In this document: piece by piece, positions 12,587-22,986 of the stretch | Position numbering within the stretch: the first letter of the stretch is position 1 | How the letters are laid out: every line of letters starts with the position of its first letter | NCBI GenBank assembly: GCA_037013685.1 | Contig: CM072893.1 | Location: 21,347,736-21,411,735 of the forward strand | DNA: 64,000 nucleotides | Reading direction: 5' to 3' | Origin: Acridotheres tristis | Taxonomy: Eukaryota; Chordata; Aves; Passeriformes; Sturnidae | Notes under the pieces: model-generated | What the model was told of the DNA's origin: nothing | Databases searched by the model: none | The model's input: only the letters and a program-made list of their open reading frames with translations | Translations under genes and position numbers: made by a program

Positions 12587-12794
12587 TATACACATTTATG
12601 AAAACCCTGGGTGGAGCAGTGAAAACAATCTACATAACACATTTTAGACAAGATGTATTAATATTTTAATATTAATTATCAAATATAAAATTATTCATGG
12701 TCACATTTAACTTAAAATAATAAAGACATTCTTCCAAATCAGGCAAGAGATTCTGAGCATTAAATACATAACAGTATAAAACACTGTTTTTTCA

Positions 12795-14299
12795 CTATAC
12801 TGCATATAAAGGGTGGCATTGCCTGTCCATTTTGTTCTGAATAACTGGATGGAAAGAAGGATGAGGAAGAAGGTGTTGATGGTAGTAGGGCAGTTCATTT
12901 GCCATAAAGTGATAGGTGCTTTGCGATGCATCATATCTGGGAAAGGAGAAGCTGAAGTGCACGGCAGGCATCGGGGTAAAAGGCAGGAGTCTCTGGTGCT
13001 GGGCAGCAAAGGGGTAGTGGAGACCATCCTGAAACAGAGCCGGTGAGGTGCCCGCGGGGTAGCTGTGGACCGGAACAGCGGACACGAGGCTGTGCTGGTG
13101 GTCCTGGATCTGTCTCTTCAGTTTCATCCTCCGGTTCTGAAACCAGGTCTTAATCTAAGCAACAAAAAGAAGGGGCGATGCAGGAGACAAATCAGGGACT
13201 TTGCCTAACTATGAGCAACTGTATCTCAGGTGCTTTTGCCATTTTACTTCAGATGGCATTGACACAGCTGGACTGGTGCTTCTGCCCTACTTAGCAGAAG
13301 GCAGAGGACCTGCGGGATGTAGAGTGAAGAGTGGCTGCGTTCAGGGATTCTACAATAATCAGTAAGATTCCTTAAGAATCTATTTATCTGGATATGAGGT
13401 CTACATAGCCTACACGCAGTTCAGTGTATATCCAGGACAGTTTACTTCACTAAGAAATTAAAAAGAAAAACCTGGATAGTTTCCCGATAGAAAGTGACAC
13501 AAATTTCCCGGAGTGGTAACTCGTTAATCCCCGAGGGATCCCACAGCCCGGACTAAACTCGAGTGCTACGTCTGCAAAGAGATGCGGAACCGCCGAGCCT
13601 GGCTGCTCCTGCCAAAAGGTGCCGGGAAGGATCCGCTTCCTGCGGGACTAACCTGGATCTCCGAGAGCTGCAAGGCAGCCGCCAGCTTCCTGCGCTCCGT
13701 GGCGCCCAGGTACTTCTGTCTCTGGAAGGTTTTCTCCAGGCGGCACACCTGCTCCGAGGTGAAGGCGGTGCGCGCCCGCCGCTGCCGCCCGCGGGTCCCG
13801 CCCGCCGCCGCGGCCCCGCCGCGCTCCCCGCCTGCGCTCTCGCTCTCGTAGCCCGAGGACTCGTCGGCGCTGAGCCAGCCGCTGTCGGGGGCTGCACGGG
13901 AGGAGGAGGAGCGGCGGTGAGACCCCTGCCCCGCTGGGGCTGTGCCTCCGCCGCCCCTCAGCCCTGCCAGGATGTTGTACCGGAGGGAGCCTGGATCCCG
14001 GCGTGTCCCCAGTCCGCCCTCCCGCTCCCCTCTTCCCTCTGCCTGTTCCCTCCTCACGCACCTGGCTCCGACGGGCAGGGGTCGGTGACATCCCGGGGAT
14101 CGTCTCGGCTCCGCTCCGCCGCGCCGGGCTCGCTGTCCCCGGGCGGGTCCGGCTGGGGGCTGTCCCGTCGGGGCTTGGCTCTGACCAGGACGGTGGGACT
14201 GCCCAGCGAGGTGGGGGCGCGGGGAGGGGGCGCACAGCAGATGTGGGGCCTGACCCCGTGGGGTTTGGTCTCTGCCGAGGGGATCTGGGCCTGATTCAT
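12795..14299 (-). CDS. Vent-family homeobox transcription factor, vent1-like
   Basis: In transcript order the exons are 14299-14062, 13891-13653 and 13154-12795, with donors GTGCGT and GTTAGT. The acceptors end in GTGCAG and CTTAG. Phases 1 and 0 match the two paralogues, and the product is 278 residues. The homeodomain is at about residues 116-175: LEKTFQRQKYLGATERRKLA, then LQLSEIQ and IKTWFQNRRMKLKRQIQD. Glu42, Thr47, Gln50 and Asn51 are all present. This block is closest, from memory, to Xenopus Vent1. The N-terminus lacks the FSVEW motif of the other two genes and is rich in Pro, Ser, Asp and Glu (SADESSGYESES). The tail is rich in His, Pro and Tyr. An in-frame ATG at 14389 would add 30 residues but lies upstream of the TATA box, so 14299 was chosen. 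The likely role is nuclear, in ventral patterning or potency control. Confidence 0.92.
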
Positions 14300-14336
14300 G
14301 GCGAAGAGAGGCTGGGCGACCCGCGGCCGCGGCCCG

Positions 14337-14416
14337 CTCTTATATGGGCGCTCTGACCCGGGAGGGGTCGTTTGTAAGTGCGAACACACATCAAAGTGGG
14401 AATCGAGCAGAGATAA
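14337..14416 (-). promoter_or_regulatory. Core promoter of the vent1-like gene
   Basis: Read on the minus strand: TTATCT (GATA-type, 14416-14411), CTTTGATG (TCF/LEF-type, 14396-14389), ACAAAC (forkhead-like, 14375-14370) and TATAAGAG (TATA box, 14344-14337). The start codon follows 38 bp later, so the 5' UTR would be only about 10-20 nt. The same motif order stands in front of the third homeobox gene. Confidence 0.65.
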
Positions 14417-14858
14417 CAGCTACCAGCGAGGAGGAAAGTTCACACGTCTGGCAAATGTCTACAGCCCTTGGCTCCAGCGTGTCTGCGGGGTCGGGGAGAC
14501 CCCCTTGAAGTGCAAAGCTGCCCCTCTCCCCTGGAGGGCAGGGCACGGGCAGCCCCAGCCCCGCAAATGGGCGTCTAAAGACACCGCGGCTGCCGGTGGC
14601 AGCGCGGGTTCACCTCTCCCTTTTCAATCCGGGGTTCCACATTGCATCGATGCCCGAAAGCAGCCCCGAGACCCACACCCACCCCGGGGCCGGGATGAGG
14701 GATAGAGAACCTCGGGTACAACCTGCCAGTCCCACCGTCCTTTTCCCTCCCTAAAGCCATGGGGGCCAATGTTAAGAAGCCCCTATCCTCGAGGCTCAGC
14801 CTCGCTCTCCGGGCCAGAGCCAGGCTGGGGGTGAGCAGAGCCTCGGGCCCTCTCAGCT

Positions 14859-14881
14859 TGAACTTGGCGCCGTCTGTCTAG
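14859..14881 (+). promoter_or_regulatory. Candidate BMP-response element upstream of the vent1-like gene
   Basis: TGAACTTGGCGCC is followed at once by GTCTGTCTAG. GGCGCC and GTCT are the two half-elements bound by SMAD1/5 and SMAD4 in known BMP-response enhancers, including those of Vent2 and Id genes. The usual spacing between the halves is about 5 bp; here they abut. It lies about 560 bp upstream of the start codon. Confidence 0.35.
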
Positions 14882-14899
14882 CCAGAAAACGCGACCCAT

Positions 14900-17800
14900 C
14901 TCCCCAATCATTTAGTGATCAAAGCACTGAGTGAGCAGAAGAGCTCGCACCTCATCAGCTTCATACTACCCCAATCCATATGCCGCTTCCCGAGAAGGAC
15001 GGTGCCCTTGTAATGCAGGGAGGATACCAAGACATCTCCCAGCACAGCTTAGCTGGGGGAAAGGGGCATCTCGGCAGCTCAGCCCGTGTCCAGGTTGTTC
15101 TTTTGTTCAACTTCACCGGGCTTTCGGTCACGCCAGTAAAAAATACCACACAGACCACGAGCACATCGGCAGTAGCGAAACTTGAATAACTCACATTCTA
15201 ACCCTCCCTTAAAGGAGAACAGAAGCCAGCGCCAATCCCTCCAACTGGGTAAATGCACTGATAGGACCTCAATTTCAATGACGATTCCAAAATCCTCAGA
15301 GTTCCTGTTCGGATGCATCACCAGAAGAAGTGGACACCATAAACCTGGGTCTAACAGGGAAGTAGTCTGTTTCTTTCTAAAACACAGTAATAATCTAGGT
15401 TCCTACACACACGGACAACGGTTTTTTTCTCTTAAAAGGAAAAAAAAGTCAACTAAACCACCTCCCCAGTTTATTAGGAAAACATTTGGAACAAAACCCC
15501 TCATCATTCATGCTATTCATTTTCATTGTCTCGGGTGTTCCCGTAACTCCGTGGCCACGGGAATGGATAGAGGGTTATCGACTCCTCCCGACCCCACAGA
15601 GTCGGCTTATCCCCACACTGGCCCCGGGGAGGGATAAAGCCCAGGCACCTGAGCAATGCAAACACCTTACCAAGCCCACAGAGCCAAGAGCTGGATGCCT
15701 CCTGAAGCTTCGCTTGCAACACCATCCCCTCAGGGCAGGAATGGGAAAGGCTGTTGTCGCCTCGGCACAGCCCCTACAGAGAAATCGTCCTGCTCTTTGA
15801 GGGATGCTGGGCACAGCCACCAAAGGAGTTTCACTTACTGCTGGCACAAGACTGTCATTTTGTCTGACATGCATAAGCCAGTGCAAATGCCCAAGGAGTT
15901 GAATACAGCTGCATCCCACCCTGGATCAGAACCACATACCTGTGAGTGCCACTGACCCAACCAAAGCCACTGTAACACCAACATTTAAATCCTAGACACA
16001 TTTCAGCCAAGCAGGGATAGGTCACTCACTGTTTCCCAAATGAACTAAGAGCCTGCACATTGATTTTAATAACTTCTGGATTTAATAACTATTCCTGAAC
16101 TATTCCACTTGTGCTTGGTCCCTCTTTTTCTGAGGCAAACACATCACTATGCCATCTCCAAACTTATTTCAGAACAGCAATTTCTGAATTCTCTATACAT
16201 AGACAAATTCAAGCAGAAAAACTCATGTTCTGCCACACAGAAACTCATTCACAGCAAGTTGTCCTTGGTAAAGCAGTGAGTGCTACCTGCAGAGCCTCAC
16301 TACCTCACCCAAAAGAAGTTTAGAGACAATACACGAAAACCATTGGTATTCAGGAGCTCCTAAACTGAGCACACCCTACCCAGCAAGCAGCACACACCCT
16401 GCTTCCCACAGTGCAGCCTCCCCCACCGCTTCTCCAGCAGAAGAAACCTGTGCCAAACCAGGCAGCCTTGGGTCTCCCATGCCTTGCAGGCTCCTCACCC
16501 GGGCACGCAGAAACACCCAGGGACAACCCTCTAGGAGAGATACTCCCTCCCCAGCTGCCAAAATTGAACTAGGCACACTCAGTCCTGTGCCCAAAGAGAC
16601 CAACATTTGCATTGATAGATTATGTGTCCTATAGAAGGGAAGTATTATTAACCCTGAAGAGCTGCTGCCATTTCCTCCCTCTCCTTTGGCTGAGAATGTA
16701 GGGAAGCAGCTGACATGTCCCACTGTTTGCTGAAAGTCAATGAAAACTGATTTTTTTTATATTAGACTCCAGTCTGAATTGCCTGTTTAGCAAGACGTTT
16801 AAACTCAACACTAGGATTCCCCCCCACTCCAGATGAAAGTAGCTGCATCTGTGGACCACAAAACCCTGGAACAGATGGGAAAAGTGTGGAAGGTGTTACA
16901 TGGCCATTGTAGTTCCCATTAGAAAGAGGTGGCAGCTTGAGAAACTTGAAAACTTTAACGACCCTGGGTGGACAGAGGCCCTGCATCTGCAGTTAAATCT
17001 TCCCCTCACCTTGCAGTAATGTGGGGCATATATGAGACACAAATTTACTTCCATTCAATTCTTTTCTATCACATGAAATTTTCACAACATTCAATTGATA
17101 CATAAACATGATGAAAAATAAATCTAAATTCTCAGGGGAAATTGTGTACTTTCCTTTAGAATTCTGTATACTCAGAACTTCAGAATATTGGATTATACTG
17201 AAAAATTGATGGATTTTTCTTATATGTGTTATATTAAGAACATAGTGGGCTCATTTTTCCAAATCACATTCCAAAAATATTTATTGTTCTGTCTTTGTAT
17301 GTAAGCCTTACAACCATAAGAAACATGCTTGCTGCTTCAAGAAATGTACTGAAAACCTATGCCCTCTTGTAACTCGGTATGATATCTTGAATGTCACTGC
17401 AGTGATTCATGCCAGGATGTGATTATCACAGATACGCCTGTCAGGACAGAGTGCTCTTCTCATGTGAGCTCTACAAGACTTCTAAGGACAAATGGTAGAT
17501 TTGTCTCACTGGTATGCCTGGGAATATTTCATCTGGGCCTTTGAGCACACATGGGATTTAAACCCATGGGAACAGGCAGGACTGCAGCAACTCTACAGCA
17601 TGAAGGTATTGCCTAAGGAAGGTCCAGCCCATCGTTCAGGCTGCAGCTTCTCCTGCACAAGACACTAGATACTCATCCTTTGCCAGATGCTGAAGTACTT
17701 TTGCTGCCCAGGAATGCTGTTGGTGTGCCAAGGTCTTCAGCACACCATCACATTGATTTTGCACGAAAACATAAGACAAAGTGGATGTATTTTGCCAACA

Positions 17801-18400
17801 GAAAAATAGTCCTTCTCGAGGGGAGTAATTACTGGCATAGTTGGGCAAATCTTCATGTTGCAAACTTTGTATCTGCTAGTAAGTCTGTAAGTAGACCATG
17901 GGAAAAACAAAAAAAAAAAACCAAACAAAAACCCCAAATCAATATACAGACCAAACTATAATAGCATTTATCATAGGCTGAGAGCTGATGCACCAGGCCA
18001 CCAGATCTGGGAGAGTGGCTTCACTATAGGTAGATCCAATTATATTTATGAAAAGCACAGCTTTTCCAATATCTTCTTGACAAAACTGGAGAAGTGGAGA
18101 TCATAGAGGGTGAAATAAAAACAACTGTAATGCCACCCACTCCACCATGAGAAAGCGAAAAACCCAACAAACCCAAATCAAAAATACCCCAACATTCGAA
18201 CCCCACAGAAGGCATGTTTAGCTGCACAAAGGGGCAGGAGGAGAGAGCCTGGGGAAGTGTAGCAGCCCTTCAGAGGCAAGTAAACTCATTGTAAGGAACA
18301 GGGTTTTAAAATACAGCAAGACAAGCCATTTTTCTTTGCTTCAGAAGGAGCCCCAGGAATCCCAGGCCCACCAGCAGCCGCAGGGCCCGGGCTGGGCCTG
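14900..18400. other. Intergenic DNA, no gene recognised
   Basis: Moderately GC-rich at the left, becoming AT-rich. Frames of up to about 150 codons occur but have no familiar domain, no exon chain and composition typical of non-coding DNA. A run of A residues in C/A-rich DNA lies at 17907-17940. Confidence 0.45.
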
Positions 18401-18419
18401 ATGGCTGTTTGTACCCTGG

Positions 18420-19260
18420 GCTGCTCCCCTTTGGAAATGCTAACTTGGTTATTCAGCGTCTCCTTTGATGTCCTGATAGGTGCTATTAGATAGTCAATTA
18501 GGCATCAACGAGATCGATTGTTTGGGAATAGACGCTTTTCTGTTTGAAGTACCCGTGAACACTAACAGTGCCATCACCCCGCCGCTCCTTCGCCCACGGG
18601 AACAATGCGGGCTAACACACAATAAATGACAAATGCTACTGACTCAGCCGGCAGCGCGGCACCCTCTTCCCTCCCGACTCACACGCTGCAAGCCCAGATA
18701 TTCCCATTCAGCCACTGTGGGAGCAAACACGCACTTTGCATTAATAACGATTTATCTGGGAAATATTTTTGTGTGCTTTGCAGAACTAACGGACAAAGCA
18801 CCTAGATAAGTAAAGTACAAGTTCGATCGAAACAAACTAGTACTTGAATTTCTATGCACGCCATCGCCACATTGCCTGAGGACTTGTGACACCTCCACAG
18901 TTGTTCAGAATTACCCAAGCAGAATAACTAAGAGCTGAAATAAGAATTAAAACACTTAGCCCACCTGAGTACCGAAGAGACACTGGGATTAGCTCCCTAC
19001 TAGGTACTATTAGGGGACAACACTAGGTCGAAGTCTACGAGTTTAAGACACAGATACAAAGGAAGAGTAGTAAAATCTTCACAAGGAACATGCCGAGACC
19101 AAGAAGTATCTCCTCTTTCTTCCCCCCTCCACTTCGGTGGGATTTATCAAGTTAATTGTCATCTAATTGAGTATCAAAGAAAGAGATAATGGGCAGCAAT
19201 TAGATGTAATGGCCTAACAGTGCGAGATCTCTCTCGATTAGCACACAACGCCGAATAACT
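18420..19260. promoter_or_regulatory. Candidate enhancer region between the vent1-like and VENTX-like genes
   Basis: The stretch is dense in motifs resembling those of the Vent promoters. CCTTTGATGT (TCF/LEF-type) is at 18472-18481, followed by CTGATAGG and TCAATTAG; TTTATCT, ATTAATAAC and TAATTG motifs follow. The tight cluster at 19159-19189 ends the stretch. No coding potential is seen. The call rests on motif density and position only. Confidence 0.35.
19159..19189 (+). promoter_or_regulatory. Motif cluster shared with the VENTX-like promoter
   Basis: TCATCTAATTG (19159-19169), ATCAAAG (19173-19179) and AGATAA (19184-19189) lie within 31 bp. All three occur in the 32 bp 24109-24140 upstream of the VENTX-like gene, where the 11-mer TCATCTAATTG is identical but the order differs. 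Confidence 0.4.
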
Positions 19261-19269
19261 TCACCTAGT

Positions 19270-19940
19270 TTGTGAAGAGGTCCCTGGAGTGGCTCCACCA
19301 TGTCTGGGATCTGCAGGGGGGTGATATACCCCGATCCTATTCCCAGTCCCCTGATGGCTGCTTTAGCCAAATTGGGACGGGCGGTTCCGAGCGCGGTCGC
19401 TGGCGGCTCCCCCGCCCCGCGGTGTTAATTCAATCAGGCTTCTCCCCCTCCGCGCACGCACTGCAGGGGAGAAGGGCTTTGAAGTTAGCGCTCTGGCAAT
19501 TTTCCCCTCCCATCCCCTTCTCCTCCCTGGGGAGCCCAGTTTCCACATTATACAGCCTCTTCCTCGAGAGCCGCCGGGCCGGGGGGTTCCGACAATTTCA
19601 CCCCGCGAGCATTAAACTACTCCTCCCCAGCTAATCGACTAGGCTTTTTTTTTTTTTTTTTTTTTCTTTATTTCTTTTCTTTTCATCCGTCGCATTTGTA
19701 GCTGACTTGCCCACACCGCTTGAGCGTTCCGGTGCTGGGCTGTTGCGGTGCGATTGAAGTGGCAAGGGCGGGGCGCTCCCCGCCGCGCTGCTGGGTCTGC
19801 GGGGATCGGCGGCGGGCGCGGTGCCGAGCTGGAGCCGGAGCCGGAGCTGGAGCGCTCCGATCTCCTGCCAGGGGCTGATACCGTGCAGGGGCCTGCCCTG
19901 GCACTAGTGCCCCTTTACTGCTGCCACGGCTAAAGCACAG
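19270..19940. other. GC-rich island without an assigned gene
   Basis: CpG-rich sequence on either side of a poly(T) run at 19645. It may be an unannotated promoter or a regulatory island. Short open frames in GC-rich DNA are expected by chance and none looks like a known protein. Confidence 0.3.
19645..19684 (+). repeat. Poly(T) tract
   Basis: About 21 T residues followed by CTTTATTTCTTTTCTTTT. It is low-complexity DNA, possibly the reverse-oriented A-tail of an old retroposed fragment. Confidence 0.75.
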
Positions 19941-20339
19941 TGAAGGAGAAATTCAAACACGCAGGAATAAATGAAGTCCGAGCTCCTTTCTCTAAGATCA
20001 AAGGAAAAACGTGCATTCACACTTTAAAGCCAGAGTTGGACAGCTTTAGCAAAAATGAAATTACTTCATATAGAGCTTTCTAGACAACTGGGACATACTA
20101 TTCACCTTCTAGAGAAAGCCAATTTTTGCAGGTAGGAGAGAAATTATCATGTAGACAGACATTCGGAGGAACCTGATACCATTAGGGACTCAGCCAAGTG
20201 AGCATCACCTCTCGAGTTCATTTGAGCAATTACCGGGAAACAGCAATATTTGCAAGGTAGCCCTGCCAAAACACTGGCAAAGTGTTTCATGTGCTTGCTG
20301 AGTATTCCTGTGGCCAAGGAGTCATTATGTTAAGTGACC

Positions 20340-21340
20340 ATTAGCACCCTTTCGAGCAGAGATCGGCTTCTGCCTCGCCAGCCGTTCTGCCGCTCGTATG
20401 CCCAGAGCTGGGATGCCCCGTTACTCCCCTTACCCAGCGCTCACCCCTGGCACGAAACCCGCCAGCCTCAGCCAGAGCACGGGGAGCCGCACACGCCCCC
20501 CGGCTCGCTGAGCCTCCATGCCCAGCCTGCCCCGTGGCTGCTGCCGCTCGGCCCCGCAGCCCCGCTTGTCCCAGCGGGGTCCCCACAAACCCCGCGGGCT
20601 TAAACCAAGGCAAGGATGGCAGCACTGCGTGCTGTCCCTGTTGCACCGATTGTCTCTGCCTGTCTCTAAAGCTCCGCACGGATGGGGAGCTGCTGTCCCG
20701 CTCCGGGCAGAGCTGGACCCGGTGGAGCCGAGCTCGGGTGCGGGCAGGGACAGCCCAGCCCGGCCGCTGCAGCCCCGCGTTACGAGCCCGAGGGCCAGAA
20801 GGGCAGACCCAGGGGTTGAGGGCTCAATCAGAGCGGCCCCAGATCACTTTTCACCGGGGACATGGGGAGCCGATAAGGTGTGCTCCTGCCTCTCCCTTTT
20901 CACCATTGAGGTGGAGGGAAGACGACACCCCCTTCCCCTACACAGACTCCGTCCCCCCAGTTCCCCTCCCAGGAAACTGCTCCCCTCTGCAGGCGGGAGC
21001 TCTTTGTTCTCCCTCTCTCCTCCTGAGCCTTTCCATCTGTCTCTCACTTTCGCCGGGCCCAGCTGCGGTGCTGCCCGTGCCCACTTCGCTTCCACCATCC
21101 CCCGTTTGGCCCGGGGGTGTGGCGCTCCCGGAACGCTGCGGGTAGTCCCGGTGCCCTCAGAGCGCTCCATCCCTTCACCCCCAGCTCCCCACACCGCTGC
21201 TCTGGCTTCCGAGAGCAGGAAGGGTTATTACCATTATTCCCTTTGTACGGGCTGGGCAGAGCATTTGGAGGAGTGGTGGGGCTCTCCTCTGTGGCCATAC
21301 AAGATTATAAAAGGAACACCTAACCCTTCAACCATTACTG
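20340..21340. other. Orphan GC-rich island between two Vent genes
   Basis: About 1 kb of GC-rich DNA stays open in two overlapping + strand frames (20518-21372 and 20534-21145). The predicted peptides are rich in Pro, Arg, Ser and Ala with no domain I know and no homeodomain. Overlapping open frames are usual for GC-rich non-coding islands, so I do not call a gene. It could be the first exon or promoter of an unannotated transcript. Confidence 0.3.
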
Positions 21341-21380
21341 TCTTGAAAACAGAAAAGCCACATGGAGTCTAATACTTAAT

Positions 21381-21409
21381 TCTTTCTTTTCTTTCTTTCT
21401 TTCTTTCTT
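21381..21409 (+). repeat. TTTC microsatellite
   Basis: About seven TTTC units with one interruption. Confidence 0.85.
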
Positions 21410-22755
21410 GTAAATTGTACATTTATTGCCCTTGACTGTTATTTTAAACATGACTTCTTTAGAGCAGAGAAAAATATTCACGATTGCAGGTCTTTCTCGA
21501 GACACCCCAGTTACCTAATGATATTTGAAAGAGTCAGAGAGATTTATCAAAATCAATATTACCGTTTAATGATACCTGACTTGGGAGAGATAAGCCTCCA
21601 TCGAATGGGAATTTCACTTACGTGTCAACAAATTTCCTTAATCCATGACTGCATGATGTTCCTGAGACTTCAGCAAGGTGAGCAAAGGCTCACCTGAGCC
21701 CTTTTTAATTCAGCTGAAATCCTTTGCATTAGAAACACGCAATTTGTGCAATTGCAAACAAAGACTAACATCTCAAAAGACTAGAAAAATACAGCATAGA
21801 TTACAAAATAATCAAGGAGACTTCCAGAGGTGACTGCAAAGCCCGCTGCCCACGGCAGCACATAATGTTGCTTTTTACCAGGCAAGGGTAGTCAAGGGGC
21901 AGATTGGCCGCTGTATACAAAAGATATTCAAGGATGCTGACAGAGAACCCTCAGACCATTCATTACAGGAGTTTAAATTACCAGTGTGCCGGAAACCTTC
22001 TAATAACACCCCAGATTACCTCTAAAGTGATGGAAATTTTTATTGCTCTTTTCATGTTAGTTGACAATTGACTTTGAAAGATTTATGTCAACTTACAGTC
22101 AAAGATCATTTCTCAGAGCCCTTTTTCTGGCCTGAAATCAGGCCATTTTGGTCATCAGTTTACTAGCTCATTATCCAAATTTTAAAAGTGAATAGCACAT
22201 GGTAAGGAATTTTACTGCCACGTATGGAAAAACAGCTTTGGAATGTTAAAATTCTTTTGATCATCACCCTTGTACCCTGATAACTGCATGTGAGATAGCT
22301 AGATACTGTTTTGTAGGTGAGAAATTTCGAGATCATTTCCATGATCTATTTAGGTAAGAGGTTCTTACTAATCTACTGAAGCAGCTCATAAAAATGTGAA
22401 GATATAATATCATACATATTTAGAAAGTAGGTTTTTAAATCTTAAAAGTATCTGTTCTGCTACTATAGAGAGTCCAGTATTAAGTAGCAGGTGTATCCAC
22501 TTATTTGGCTAAAAGCACAGTTCCATGACAGACAATCTCATGTATTAAGTAGCCGAAGGGGTTGGATACCTGCCTTAGAAGACAGAGGGAAATTCACGCT
22601 TTTTTGCACTTAGCTACAAAGTAAATTGCAGGGGGGCAGAACAAATCCAGATAAGGAGTCTATGCTATTTTAAATGACGAGGAGCTTTCTTTTGGGGCAG
22701 AATGAATACCTCTACAATCCTTAAGAAAGGAATTCACATGAAAGCCGGGAAAAAA
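21410..22755. other. AT-rich intergenic DNA downstream of the VENTX-like gene
   Basis: No coding potential is seen. Several GATA-type (AGATAA) and CAAAG motifs occur near 21.5-22.1 kb, but I see no clear motif cluster. Confidence 0.4.
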
Positions 22756-22759
22756 TAGG

Positions 22760-22765
22760 TTTATT
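22760..22765 (-). other. Candidate poly(A) signal of the VENTX-like gene
   Basis: TTTATT on the + strand is AATAAA on the minus strand, about 220 nt past the stop codon of the VENTX-like gene. Confidence 0.45.
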
Positions 22766-22986
22766 AAAAGATTCAGTTTATATTATTGTTTGTCCCACCC
22801 CATTTATATTTTACAGTTGCCTATAAATGCAAGAGCCTGAAGTCCATGACTCAGATTGTCCAGCATGTCTTTGTAAATGTTTAGATCGCTGCTGCATCTT
22901 AACTCCACCAGGCAGTTACAGACGAGGGCAGCCCAGATATCTATCAGTAGTGCAAATCCTCTTTAGTCACAGTTCGTATCAGAGGG

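Noticed and set aside
13563..14294. 243-codon plus-strand frame over the vent1-like gene
   Set aside because: Antisense shadow of the minus-strand homeobox exons and their introns.
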